In this document: piece after piece, positions 33,347 through 41,254 of the stretch
Layout of the letters: each line of letters starts with the position of its first letter
Position numbering within the stretch: position 1 is the stretch's first letter
Assembly (NCBI RefSeq): GCF_000739635.1
Contig: NZ_BATQ01000170.1
Location: 1-45,187 of the forward strand
Direction: 5' to 3'
DNA from: Verrucomicrobium sp. BvORR034
GTDB taxonomy: Bacteria; Verrucomicrobiota; Verrucomicrobiia; Verrucomicrobiales; Verrucomicrobiaceae
Length of the DNA: 45,187 bases
Position numbers and translations under genes: made by a program
Notes under the pieces: model-generated
The model's input: only the letters and a program-made list of their open reading frames with translations
What the model was told of the DNA's origin: nothing
Databases searched by the model: none

Positions 33347-33649
33347 GCTTTGTGGGTTCAGGTTTAACCGCAGAGACACAGAGGGCACAGAGGTTTCGTG
33401 AAATCACCATCTGAAGGCAGGGCAGACGCCCATGGCTTTTGAGCCCGCGTTCCCGGCGGAAGAGCTCCTTCTAGCCAAAGCGCAACCTCTCATCCCCTCG
33501 AAGTCCGCAAACAGGGTTGGAGTACCGCGTTTACGCGGCTCACTCTACAAGCCACCCGTGACGTCTCCTCAATCGACAACGTCTGGAGTCTTGATCCCCT
33601 TGGAGGCAGTTGGCAGCACCTCACGAGGGACACATCGCATAGCGGGAAT
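33347..33649. other. Repeat-rich spacer at the edge of the accessory region
   Basis: Contains a partial TTAACCACAGAG-family copy (33362-33393), GGGTTGGAGTACCGCGTTTA at 33515 (related to 15023) and GTCTCCTCAATCGACAACGT at 33563. No gene is supported. Confidence 0.65.
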
Positions 33650-34325
33650 CTAGTGCCTGCCAAGGAACCTGGGTGGCGAAACGCGGTCTGGCGATTTCTC
33701 AAAACGACCTGTGCCGGAGAAGCCAGGGGAGCGCACGCATCTGGAATGCTGTTTCCGGCATCTTGCCGGGAACATCAGTCAGCGCGGGGCCTCGCGAGGG
33801 GCAACCAAACATTCATGCCACATCGCATTCGAGCGACATGGAGGCGTTGAAGGTGGTGGGAGGAAATACGCATGTTGTCGGCCTTCCCACCTGAGTCTCA
33901 TCGTGGGACGGCACCCAACGTAGACTCGCTGGAAGCTCGTCAACGTTGGGCTTGTAGCCCCATCCTCTTCGAGGAAGAACTTCGAAACTGAGCCCAGTGG
34001 AAGTCGCCAGTTCTTTGGCAGCCACCTACTGGTCTTTGATCACCCTCCATCCCAGCGCCCCTGTAGTCGTCGACGTAAGGAGAACAGACCAATCGCGCGA
34101 ATTTTGGGTGGCCGCCAAGGAACCACCCGGAGGTGCCATTCTCAGTTCGAAGCTGATCCCCAGCGGGGATCTCTAACACAGCCCAACGTTGGACGAGCCC
34201 CAAGCGAGTCAACGTTGGGTACCCCCGCAGAGGATGATCAGGTGGGAAGGCTGACAGCATCTCCTTTCTCCCCACCGCCATCAACACCCCCACGTCAGTC
34301 CCCCCGGTTCCTTGGCAGGCACTAG
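33650..34325. mobile_element. 676-bp element with 20-bp terminal inverted repeats, no transposase
   Basis: Perfect terminal repeats CTAGTGCCTGCCAAGGAACC (33650-33669 and, inverted, 34306-34325). An internal variant GCCGCCAAGGAACC lies at 34111. The interior is a mosaic: a REP-like hairpin (33751-33773), TCGTCGACGTAAGGAG (34068), and a block 34153-34250 (GGGGATCTCTAACACAGCCC, GCGAGTCAACGTTGGGTACC) shared with 36209-36310. No reading frame in it looks like a protein gene, so if mobile it depends on enzymes elsewhere. Target duplications are not obvious. Confidence 0.65.
33751..33773 (+). repeat. REP-like hairpin with TTGCCGGGAAC arm
   Basis: GTTTCCGGCA / TGCCGGGAAC around TCT (one G-T pair), followed by ATCAGTC. 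It is the same sequence family as 9718-9740, in the opposite orientation. Confidence 0.8.
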
Positions 34326-34414
34326 CTGAAGCGTCTGCAAGCTTCGCCTTCTCACCGTATCACCAAGTTTCGAAAGACTCTGGTCCTCTACGCGAAAGAC
34401 GCTGGAGCAACCCC

Positions 34415-34786
34415 TCACTTCGCCTCTCCCTCATTCCCCTTGTCTTCCTCCAACGTCAGCGAATCAAAATAAGACCTCGGCGGCCAAATGCTGATCACAT
34501 GTCTCGGCTCAAACTCGATCACCTCACCAGTCCTGATAAACTCAATGTTTGACGCATCGTTGTCGAGCACCCCCTTGTAGCCCAACGACGTGTACCCGGT
34601 GACGCGCACCCACAGACGCTCCACCTCAGGATCACGATTAACGGGAAAGCGAAACATCAGCTTGCACCATTCTCCCACCTCCAGGCGCTGACGATTCCAC
34701 TCATCGGGCAACTCGAAGGTCGCCGCGTGTAGCTTCCGATACTCCACCGCATCAACAAGCTCATAACTGGGAACAAAATCCTCCAT
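34415..34786 (-). CDS. DUF2314-like small protein
   Basis: This 123-residue acidic soluble protein contains WCKLMFRF, then ERLWVRVTGYTSLGYKGVLDNDASNIEFIRTGEVIEFEPRHVISIW (segments), which matches the general plan of DUF2314: a WVxVTG strand, a GxLDND turn, then a G-x-V-x-F strand and DIxxW. DUF2314 proteins are often found near toxin-immunity and phage-like loci. It is the first of the long minus-strand run of small genes reaching to 44444. Exact function unknown. Confidence 0.72.
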   Translation of the reverse strand: MEDFVPSYELVDAVEYRKLHAATFELPDEWNRQRLEVGEWCKLMFRFPVNRDPEVERLWVRVTGYTSLGYKGVLDNDASNIEFIRTGEVIEFEPRHVISIWPPRSYFDSLTLEEDKGNEGEAK

Positions 34787-34849
34787 AACAGATGCGATAC
34801 GCCACTTTCACGCCTCCCCATCACCTTGCCCCGGCCCATCTCCCGCACA

Positions 34850-35257
34850 CTAAAATCCACGAAATACCCCGTCCTTACGAACGGCCTCGGCAAACTCCTC
34901 GAAGTCCATGTTTCCGATCGCAAGGTTGTTCTCAATTTCTGCCACATGCTTGGCAGCTGCCCGAAACTGCGCTCCGCGATTCTCGGCTAGATCTACCACC
35001 AGCAATGGGAACCTGGACTTCGACATCGCAATCGCATCCGCCACCACCAGGAAGCTGTGCGGATAACCATCTGGAGCCGCCGCAACCAGATCATCCACAC
35101 TGGCACCACTACGCTCAGCATCCTCCAGAACCTCCATCGTAAAGAAAAACGGGTCTATGGGGTCATTCACCTGCTCCATGAGGCGTTCCCAGGCTTCGTT
35201 GTCTGCAAAATCGGTGCGCACCAACAGTGCGTACTTGGTGATGGGGAGAGGATCCAT
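34850..35257 (-). CDS. DUF6924-like small protein
   Basis: This 135-residue soluble protein opens with KYALLVRTDFADNEAWERL, resembling the DUF6924 opening. Later blocks are HSFLVVADAIAMS and FPLLVVDL, followed by AKHVAEIENNLAIGNMDFEEFAEAV. The start at MDPLPITKY was chosen because the conserved sequence begins directly after it. Small acidic proteins of this kind are frequent among immunity or accessory genes; no activity is known. Confidence 0.72.
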   Translation of the reverse strand: MDPLPITKYALLVRTDFADNEAWERLMEQVNDPIDPFFFTMEVLEDAERSGASVDDLVAAAPDGYPHSFLVVADAIAMSKSRFPLLVVDLAENRGAQFRAAAKHVAEIENNLAIGNMDFEEFAEAVRKDGVFRGF

Positions 35258-35392
35258 ACGTGCTTTGTAAGAAGCATGGACCTTCGGCGCAAGAGCACCC
35301 CTGTCCAGCTCTCTCATTGGGACAGATCTAATCGGGCGCTTTCCACTTCTCACCCCTCACCCGCTCCACCATGTCTACATACGCCGCCTCGA

Positions 35393-35770
35393 TCAAAAGC
35401 CCGACCCCGGATTGAAATGATCATTCACCCGCTTTGAGAGCACAAGATAAACCCCGATCGCGGCCGAAAGCACGGCGGAGAAAAGCAGCCACAAACGGAT
35501 GATGGCGAAGAAGTTCACGTTCAGATTCCCCAGTTGAGTCCAGGAGGCAAACGTGAGGATGGCGCCCACACCACAACGAGCAGCCGTGATCCACCGCGCC
35601 CAACCCTGGCCAGAGATGAGAAACAGGGCCAGCACGACGTTGATCACCAGCCCCGCCACATTTCCGGCCAACCCACGGGTACCGACCAAGACGCCCCACA
35701 AGACAGCATTGAGCAGTGAGAAGCCGATGATCAAAAGGGCGATGCGGGTGACAAGAGCTTTGCTGTCCAT
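35393..35770 (-). CDS. Small four-helix membrane protein
   Basis: This 125-residue protein has four hydrophobic helices: RIALLIIGFSLLNAVLWGVLV, LAGNVAGLVINVVLALFLI, an aromatic third, and LWLLFSAVLSAAIGVYLVL. The segment ISGQGWARWITAARCGVGAI between helices two and three is charged. No family is recognised with certainty. The gene begins at MDSKALVTR; codons further upstream are not gene-like. It lies in the run of small minus-strand genes. Confidence 0.75.
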   Translation of the reverse strand: MDSKALVTRIALLIIGFSLLNAVLWGVLVGTRGLAGNVAGLVINVVLALFLISGQGWARWITAARCGVGAILTFASWTQLGNLNVNFFAIIRLWLLFSAVLSAAIGVYLVLSKRVNDHFNPGSGF

Positions 35771-36425
35771 AGTGAATTTCAGAGACGTGGTTGGAATGAA
35801 GAAAGGAAGAATTTCCAAAGCAAACTAGCCCACCTTCTGCCCAACCACCAGATCTATGACGGCCTATCGATCGAACAAATCGAAATCTGATCATGCCGTC
35901 CGCTCCAATACGCCGCTCCCTCTACCGTCTTCCTCCGAGTGGGGGAGGCCTGCTCAGTGCCAATTCCCAGAACTCCGTAACCCGGCTCCAAACTCACGAG
36001 CGCACCCGGACACGGACATCTACCACTCCACCCTACTATTGCCCTCTCTGCCCCCTCGTCCCGGAGGGACGCTGGACTGTAGCCGGTGGTGACAACCACC
36101 GGATCACACCATCCCACCGCCCTCGCGTCCCGGAGGGAAGCCGGATCGGCTTCACTCTACGCTCTCCAAGCCTCCGCCCGATCCTCGCTAAAAACACCTG
36201 GCACCGCTCGAAGCTCATCCCTGAAAGGGATATCTACCACAGCCCAGTGGTTGGATGAGCCCTATGCGAGTCAACCCTGGGTACCTCGCCACACGATCCA
36301 TCAGGTGTGAAGCCGACCACACTTGCTCTCCACCTCAAGACACTCACCGGAACCCATCATCCCCCGGCTCCACTAGCGAGGCTCCCAGCTCCGCTCATTC
36401 ACAGCAGTGCCAACAAAACCCAGCA
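35771..36425. repeat. Repeat block with TCCCGGAGGG and GGGATATCTACCACAGCCC units
   Basis: No gene is supported. GTCCCGGAGGGACGC...GTAGCCGGTGG...AACCACCGG (36058-36102) recurs at 44533-44579, and CGTCCCGGAGGGA occurs again at 36125. GAAGCTCATCCCTGAAAGGG through GCGAGTCAACCCTGGGTACC to AGGTGTGAAG (36209-36310) matches 34153-34250 with many differences. Every unit contains a short palindrome (TCCCGGAGGGA, CCGGTGG...CCACCGG). Reading frames across it are by-products. Confidence 0.75.
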
Positions 36426-36665
36426 TCACAATTGTTCCAAACAATCCTCCTCAAGCCGAAGGTCATTGAGAAAACCACCGAACCGTCCGTCCACGTCCAA
36501 GCTCACGTCGAGGACGCACAGCCCTCGATCTTCGACCTCTTTAACCAAATAAATTCTCCCCAAGCAGAATTCGAAGATGCGGCGGCTTTCCTCAGGAAGC
36601 TCATCCACCCAATCCGGCATCTTCACAAACCTGACTCTGCTGCCAGCTTGAATCACAATAGTCAA
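36426..36665 (-). CDS. Small conserved protein, SH3-like beta composition
   Basis: This is a 79-residue soluble protein with blocks SRVRFVKMPDWVDELPEES and FCLGRIYLVKEVEDRGLCVL, then SLDVDGRFGGFLNDLRLEED. The strand-rich make-up and the LGRxYxV turn suggest an SH3-like barrel. It seems a genuine gene: ATG start, and close spacing of 12 bases to the upstream gene. Function unknown; context suggests an immunity or accessory protein. Confidence 0.7.
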   Translation of the reverse strand: MTIVIQAGSRVRFVKMPDWVDELPEESRRIFEFCLGRIYLVKEVEDRGLCVLDVSLDVDGRFGGFLNDLRLEEDCLEQL

Positions 36666-36677
36666 GTACGAGTGAGA

Positions 36678-37475
36678 TCAGACCTCAGGCTGGGACACTG
36701 CGCCATTTGCTGTAGATGAAAACCAGATCCGCTCGTCGTGGTCGATCAAAAGCAGGTCACCGGTATCGAAAACGAACAGGATATCGGAAACTCCATCCAA
36801 CAGTCCAATCGGACGGCCGCCTTCCTGACGCTCAAACTCCTCCACGAACCGGGTAAAATCATCATCCGTCAACCGCAAAGGCAGGAGCGACACCATTCCG
36901 CAGTCCGGAATCACGATGACTTCCCGAGTTCGCGGCAGAATTCCAGGCAACACGTTTTCGATGATGAAAGTCTCAAGGTTGGAAGAGACATCCTGAACGA
37001 TGCGCTGAAAGCCGCCTGGAGCCGCTGCCATGATGGAAGCGACAGCATCGAAGCTAAGCTGCTTAAGCGTTTTCATGGAAGCAAATCCCGGCACCCACTT
37101 GGTCAAGGTTGCCAGCGCAACTTCCCATGACAGCGGCTCCGCTTTGTATCCGGTATGATCCGAAACCAAGTTTGCCGAATCACGGGCGGGCGGAGCAGGG
37201 TTCCGTTCATAGCAAATCTCCGACAGGCTGGCGACAAACTCTGTGACCTCCGCCGACGCTCTTTCAACGGACAAGGAGACCACCAATTCATCTTGAGGAA
37301 AACGTCCAAACATAGCTCCCTTCGGCACCGTCGAAGGAATGCCCTTGGCTGCAAAGTGCTGAAACAGCAGCCCCGATACCTCAATGGGGCAAAACAAACA
37401 CACGGTCTCATCATGAAGATCCTGAATAGCAATTTGCGCTCTCAGTCGTCCTCGATTGATCTGTTCGCGGGGCAT
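36678..37475 (-). CDS. Protein of unknown function, 265 residues
   Basis: This soluble protein has no signal peptide. The N-terminal half has VCLFCPIEVSGLLFQHFAAKG, and its middle is helical (AVASIMAAAPGGFQRIVQDV). The last 90 residues (VIVIPDCGMVSLLPLRLTDDDF, DILFVFDTGDLLLIDHDERIWF) are strand-rich and resemble SUFU- or SMI1-like immunity domains only in a general way. No catalytic motif is seen. Located 12 bases upstream of the 79-residue gene, probably co-transcribed. It is the largest unrecognised protein in the accessory stretch. Confidence 0.75.
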   Translation of the reverse strand: MPREQINRGRLRAQIAIQDLHDETVCLFCPIEVSGLLFQHFAAKGIPSTVPKGAMFGRFPQDELVVSLSVERASAEVTEFVASLSEICYERNPAPPARDSANLVSDHTGYKAEPLSWEVALATLTKWVPGFASMKTLKQLSFDAVASIMAAAPGGFQRIVQDVSSNLETFIIENVLPGILPRTREVIVIPDCGMVSLLPLRLTDDDFTRFVEEFERQEGGRPIGLLDGVSDILFVFDTGDLLLIDHDERIWFSSTANGAVSQPEV

Positions 37476-37602
37476 ACGACTCCAAGAATAGCCATACTTC
37501 CGAGATCAAGCAAAGTCAGTTCCCGACTCCACTTCGCACACCACCTCCCTCTCACCCCGCCGGATCGGCATCACTCCACTACTCCATCACTCCCCGTCCC
37601 CC

Positions 37603-38247
37603 TCACCGCCCCTCCACCAGCGCCAGCAACTCAACCGGCTCCGCCACACACGCAAACGCCCCCGCCGCATGCAGCTCCTCCCGCGTCCCATAGCCCCACA
37701 GAACACCCAGCCCCCTCACCCCATTGTGGTTCGCGCCTTTCATGTCGTACTCACGATCCCCAATCATCACTGCCTCCTCAGGACGGATGGCCTCCCGCTC
37801 CAGGATGTAGGCAATCAGCTCCGTCTTCTCCGTCCGCGTGCCATCCAGCTCGCTGCCGTCCACCGTGTGGAAATACTTGCTCAGCCCAAAGTGCTCCACG
37901 ATCCGCCGGGCAAAGACCGTCGGCTTGGAGGTGGCTACTCGGATGATGTGCCCGCTCTGCTGCAGCTGCTCAAGCGTCTCCACAATCCCGGCATACACCG
38001 CATTCTCAAACAGTCCGACGGTCCCAAACCGCTCCCGGTATTTTCCCAGCGCCTCCTCTGCCAGATGCTCCTTCTCCGGCCCCAACAGCGTAGCGAAGCT
38101 CTTCTTCAGCGGCGGCCCAATGCACCAGCCAAGGTTCTCTGCAGGAGGCGGCACCACCTCCAGGCTGGCCAGCGCATGCTGAATGCTCCGGGTAATGCCC
38201 GGAAAGGGATCAGTGAGAGTGCCGTCGAGATCAAAGAGGATGTGCAT
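37603..38247 (-). CDS. HAD-superfamily phosphatase (phosphoglycolate phosphatase-like)
   Basis: This is a 214-residue cytoplasmic hydrolase. HAD motif I DLDGTLTDP sits at the start (Asp6 and Asp8 as nucleophile and acid), with a helical C1 cap after it. Motif II is ATSKPT, motif III is the lysine in RTEKTELI, and motif IV is MIGDREYDMKGA. The pattern is of the Gph/PGP-like subfamily. Start MHILFDLDGT; the in-frame ATG 12 codons upstream adds nothing family-like. Unlike its neighbours it is a common housekeeping type, possibly carried along. Substrate could be 2-phosphoglycolate or another small phosphate ester. Confidence 0.92.
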   Translation of the reverse strand: MHILFDLDGTLTDPFPGITRSIQHALASLEVVPPPAENLGWCIGPPLKKSFATLLGPEKEHLAEEALGKYRERFGTVGLFENAVYAGIVETLEQLQQSGHIIRVATSKPTVFARRIVEHFGLSKYFHTVDGSELDGTRTEKTELIAYILEREAIRPEEAVMIGDREYDMKGANHNGVRGLGVLWGYGTREELHAAGAFACVAEPVELLALVEGR

Positions 38248-38343
38248 AGGGGAACAGGTAGCGGGCACCAAGGCAAACTTCACCGACTCATCGCCCGATT
38301 CGTCCGGATTGCAACAGACGACAAGGCTATCACCGTGTCCTGC

Positions 38344-38559
38344 CTACTTGGCCCTTTTGTCGGCGAGAATATGTTGAGTCAGCCCCCTCTGACGCAGTTC
38401 CGTCTCTATTTGCTGCAGCAGTTCGAGCTTCACTTTTGTCGGGCTGGGCAGTGGAGGCCCCATGCCTCGACGCACGCCAGTAGGCTTGTGTTCAATCCAA
38501 ATGCAATTTCCGCCCTCCGCTCTCGCGGACGTGATAATGATGTCTTCGACTCTCAACAT
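38344..38559 (-). CDS. Small conserved protein of unknown function
   Basis: A 71-residue reading frame from MLRVEDIIITSARAEG: strand VEDIIITSARAEGGNCIWIEH, a turn PTGVRRGMGPPLPS, and a C-terminal helix KLELLQQIETELRQRGL. The protein-like pattern supports a real gene, and I reject the longer upstream extension because it overlaps the zinc-ribbon gene. Function unknown. Confidence 0.6.
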   Translation of the reverse strand: MLRVEDIIITSARAEGGNCIWIEHKPTGVRRGMGPPLPSPTKVKLELLQQIETELRQRGLTQHILADKRAK

Positions 38560-38600
38560 AGCTCCCGTCGACACTAGCCGCAGTTTTCCCGCCTGCCACC

Positions 38601-38783
38601 TCAACCCTCCGCATCCTCCCGCTTCGGGACCAGCTTCAGTCGCGTCCAACAACTTGTGTGACGCTTGCCATCCCAGCTGCCATGGCGAAGCGCCGTAGAG
38701 AAGGTTCTTCCGCAATATGGGCACTTCGCATAGCCATTCTTGTTGACCGAAGCAGGCCGTCGTCGTCTAAAAAATCCACGCAC
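38601..38783 (-). CDS. Small zinc-ribbon-like protein
   Basis: A 60-residue basic protein with RGFFRRRRPASVNKNGYAK, then CPYCGRTF and, 17 residues on, KRHTSCWTRLKLV, giving ligands Cys, Cys, His and Cys. Start uncertain: GTG at 38783, or TTG at 38795. The single zinc site and basic N terminus suggest nucleic-acid or protein binding. One of three zinc miniproteins in this region. Confidence 0.6.
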   Translation of the reverse strand: MRGFFRRRRPASVNKNGYAKCPYCGRTFSTALRHGSWDGKRHTSCWTRLKLVPKREDAEG

Positions 38784-38804
38784 CCTGCTTAGCAACGCTC
38801 GCGC

Positions 38805-38954
38805 TCAAATCGGGAGTCCATTGCCATAGTTGTCCCAGAACACTGCTGTGCAGCCATTGGGACAGATTGAAGATCCGCCGCCCAATCCCGCGGCCCGGTC
38901 CATGGGAGCGCCACACTTCTCACACAGATATTGTTTTCTTCGGAAGATTCCCAT
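38805..38954 (-). CDS. Very short double-CxxC zinc-ribbon protein
   Basis: A 49-residue protein starting MGIFRRKQYL. Two metal-binding knuckles are visible, CEKCGAPM and, after a glycine-rich turn, CPNGC. The frame is open upstream to 39071, but that part overlaps no recognisable feature. Small size and clear cysteine spacing support it modestly. About 395 bases beyond (38955-39349) no gene is seen. Confidence 0.55.
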   Translation of the reverse strand: MGIFRRKQYLCEKCGAPMDRAAGLGGGSSICPNGCTAVFWDNYGNGLPI

Positions 38955-39349
38955 GATGTCCGGATTGATGATGTTCAATGATGCTTGCACGTGACGGATG
39001 CGGGCGCGCCATCGGTCAAGTCGATCCTCGCAGGTAGAGCACCACTTTATCCCGGGGCTCGAGTTGCACATTCACTTCTCCGTTCATCATGTCCCTGAGA
39101 CCCGAGTGAATCCAGATGTTTCATAGAACCACCATATGGACCGCCCTGGACCTACCCGACGGGCGAATGGGGATTGCCGTCGATCTGCTTCCGTCTTCAT
39201 AGACTTTTTTCTTCAGGGAACCCGTACATTCTGTCGGACCACATTTCCTGAATCAAGGTTCAAGATGCAGAACTCCAGTTGTATCATTAGGGTGCACTCC
39301 ACCCATCCGATCGGCCCTTGGCTATTGACATCTGGACAACTCGCCTCGC

Positions 39350-39757
39350 CTACTTCCTGAACTCAGCATACACGAGCTCATTCGGCTCCCCTCCAGCCCA
39401 GTGAGCCCCGATTCCGCTCACACAGGTGATGACCTCCGGTACACGACCTTCACCATGGTCGAGCTCTAACTGAGGCAACGCAGCGAAATCGATCTGGACC
39501 CTCGCCCGGATCTGATCAAAGGACTGGCCACCTGTGTGAGGAGCCGACCCCTTAAAGTAAGGTTGCAGTTCAGCCCAATTAGCAGGCAACCTCTGCTTGT
39601 CCTTTTGGTGAGCAATGATCAACTCCGCCGTCGCCCATTGCGCATAGCAATCCGGCACCGTCTGTTTGACTTGGTGGTGGAGCGCGACGGCCACAAACAC
39701 CGCGACCCCCAGGAGCCCAAGCAAACACCAAGCCAGAATTTTCTGCCATCTCTCCAT
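39350..39757 (-). CDS. Small membrane-anchored protein
   Basis: A 135-residue protein with one N-terminal helix (ILAWCLLGLLGVAVFVAVAL) and an extracytoplasmic tail: CYAQWATAELIIAHQKDKQRLPANWAELQPYF, GGQSFDQIRARVQIDF and ELVYAEFRK. The tail resembles the pilin-like or DUF-type periplasmic domains with a helix-then-strand order. It starts 19 bases after the end of the frameshifted gene upstream, suggesting a former operon. Function unknown. Confidence 0.72.
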   Translation of the reverse strand: MERWQKILAWCLLGLLGVAVFVAVALHHQVKQTVPDCYAQWATAELIIAHQKDKQRLPANWAELQPYFKGSAPHTGGQSFDQIRARVQIDFAALPQLELDHGEGRVPEVITCVSGIGAHWAGGEPNELVYAEFRK

Positions 39758-39776
39758 AAGATCCACTCGCGTCTTT

Positions 39777-40017
39777 TCAGCACCGGGCAACCCGCCGCCA
39801 ACGCCAAAATACACCCGCAGCCAGAGGGATGGCAAGCACGATGCTGACCATCCCCGTCAGCGTTGGTCGCTCCAGGCCGCCGCGATTCCAGAACAGCACA
39901 AGGTAATCAAAGTAGTGCGAAGAAGTCCGGACCGTTGATGCCGATGTACGCCAAGGTCCAGGCGACAAGGTAGCACGCGACCACGATGGCAAGACGCTTC
40001 ACAGTATTCTTCATCAT
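39777..40017 (-). pseudogene. Frameshifted small two-helix membrane protein
   Basis: Minus-strand frame 1 (40017 to 39907) encodes MKNTVKRLAIVVACYLVAWT then LAYIGINGPDFFALL and a stop. A second frame overlapping it, and open to 39777, encodes HYFDYLVLFWNRGG then a second membrane helix (MVSIVLAIPLAAGVFWRWRR). Joined by a one-base shift near 39910-39925, they make a sensible ~80-residue two-helix protein; the span of 241 bases is one more than a multiple of three. It is either a recent pseudogene, a sequencing error, or a rare programmed shift. The next gene follows after 19 bases. Confidence 0.7.
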
Positions 40018-40058
40018 GAGGTGACCGTTGCGTGAATGAACTCTCAAAATTGGGTTGT

Positions 40059-40481
40059 CTAAGGTGACTCCAACGATTGGCGAATCAACGCACCCGTCGC
40101 CTCCAGCGTCTCCCGCCCGGCCTGTTCACCAAACCGTCGCCACCCGAACCCATCACCCGTCGATCTCGGGATCACATGGAAGTGCACGTGAGGCACCTCC
40201 TGCCCCGCCGCCTCGCCATCGGCCAGGGACAACGAGATCCCCTCACACCCCGGCAGCGCCGCCTTGAGCCCACGGCCCACACGCCGCACCAGGTCAAACA
40301 CCTGATCCCCCTCCACATCCTCAAGCTCAGTGAACGACGCCACATGACGTCGAGGAACTACCAGCACATGCCCCGGATTGACCGGGCGAATGTCCAGAAA
40401 GGCAACCGCCCGGTCGCTTTCCGCGATGCGGATGGACGGGATCTGATGTGAAAGGATCTGGCAGAAGATGCAGACACACAT
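40059..40481 (-). CDS. HIT-family nucleotide-binding hydrolase
   Basis: This 140-residue cytoplasmic protein of the histidine-triad family starts MCVCIFCQIL, with a CxxC-like metal pair. The conserved FLDIRPVNPGHVLVVPRRH (split by a loop) is followed by the active motif HVHFHVIPR, near residue 104. The family hydrolyses dinucleoside polyphosphates or AMP-amines. Length and motifs are normal. It is a common housekeeping protein within the run of accessory genes. The frame is open for 70 codons upstream, but HIT homology starts at this methionine. Confidence 0.93.
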   Translation of the reverse strand: MCVCIFCQILSHQIPSIRIAESDRAVAFLDIRPVNPGHVLVVPRRHVASFTELEDVEGDQVFDLVRRVGRGLKAALPGCEGISLSLADGEAAGQEVPHVHFHVIPRSTGDGFGWRRFGEQAGRETLEATGALIRQSLESP

Positions 40482-40503
40482 AGAACGATCGTTGGGCAAA
40501 ACT

Positions 40504-40722
40504 CTACTCAATGAGTGCGAACGATTCAAGCCTTCCACAAACGGGACACCGATACGTGGCCACAGGAATCTGCAGGACCGGAACCTTGAGACCGCCGAGC
40601 CAGGAAGATTCTGGTGAGCCCGACACCCAAGTGGGCTGTCGGATAGACATCTTGTGATGATAGTCAGGTACAAATCCCTTTTCCATCTCAACATCGCATC
40701 GTTGGCACTTGGGAGTACTCAT
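40504..40722 (-). CDS. PF20097/DUF6487-like zinc-ribbon protein
   Basis: A 72-residue protein with CQRCDVEMEKGFVPDYHH, then WLGGLKVPVLQIPVATYR, and a second knuckle CPVCG followed by RLESFALIE. Four cysteines in two CxxC pairs hold one zinc. It resembles the DUF6487-type zinc ribbons found widely in bacteria. Gap to the HIT gene 22 bases. Function unknown. Confidence 0.75.
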   Translation of the reverse strand: MSTPKCQRCDVEMEKGFVPDYHHKMSIRQPTWVSGSPESSWLGGLKVPVLQIPVATYRCPVCGRLESFALIE

Positions 40723-40798
40723 CAGTTCGGTTTCCTTAAATCATTGGTTACAAGGTTTCTTGATCCAAATGGACAGCACTCCGGGCCACCATCAAATG

Positions 40799-41218
40799 TC
40801 ACCCTCTCACCCGCACCATCTGCACGAGCCTCGCCATGCCTGCAGCGGGAGCGCAGAGGAGGATGACAGCAATTGAATTCAACACCAATCCTCTCAGCAC
40901 TTCTCCCGCTGAGCTTCCTCTGACAAGAATCCCGTACCCGCTTGCGACCACCACCCAAACCAAAAAAGACACGATGGGAGCCAATAGGACGCACAAATGA
41001 GCGCGATGTGATTCCGGTTTCCAAATGACGCCCAAGACACCTCCAACCACATGCACACCGATCAACATCGCCACCACAAAACGCCATTCAGAAGGAGTCG
41101 TATCAGGTGTCGAAAAGATCACCCACAACAACAGAAGCGCTGGGAACCACGTCACAGCGATAAAGAACGCACTCGGAACCCATTGGGCCGAACCTCTCTT
41201 CATCGCTGTATCAGTCAT
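40799..41218 (-). CDS. Small four-helix membrane protein
   Basis: A 139-residue protein with helices near residues 16-36 (AFFIAVTWFPALLLLWVIF), 48-66 (VVAMLIGVHVVGGVLGVIW), 75-96 (VLLAPIVSFLVWVVVASGYG), and 108-128 (LVLNSIAVILLCAPAAGMA). No family is recognised. It has an ATG start and no neighbour overlap. Probably an inner-membrane protein of the accessory region. Confidence 0.75.
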   Translation of the reverse strand: MTDTAMKRGSAQWVPSAFFIAVTWFPALLLLWVIFSTPDTTPSEWRFVVAMLIGVHVVGGVLGVIWKPESHRAHLCVLLAPIVSFLVWVVVASGYGILVRGSSAGEVLRGLVLNSIAVILLCAPAAGMARLVQMVRVRG

Positions 41219-41254
41219 TGATTGTTGAATTTTGCAGTTTGAAGTTTTGAGCTT

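Noticed and set aside
33940-34293. A 117-codon minus-strand frame within the 676-bp element
   Set aside because: It runs through repeat blocks shared with 36209-36310, where the frame is not kept, and the product looks like no protein family.
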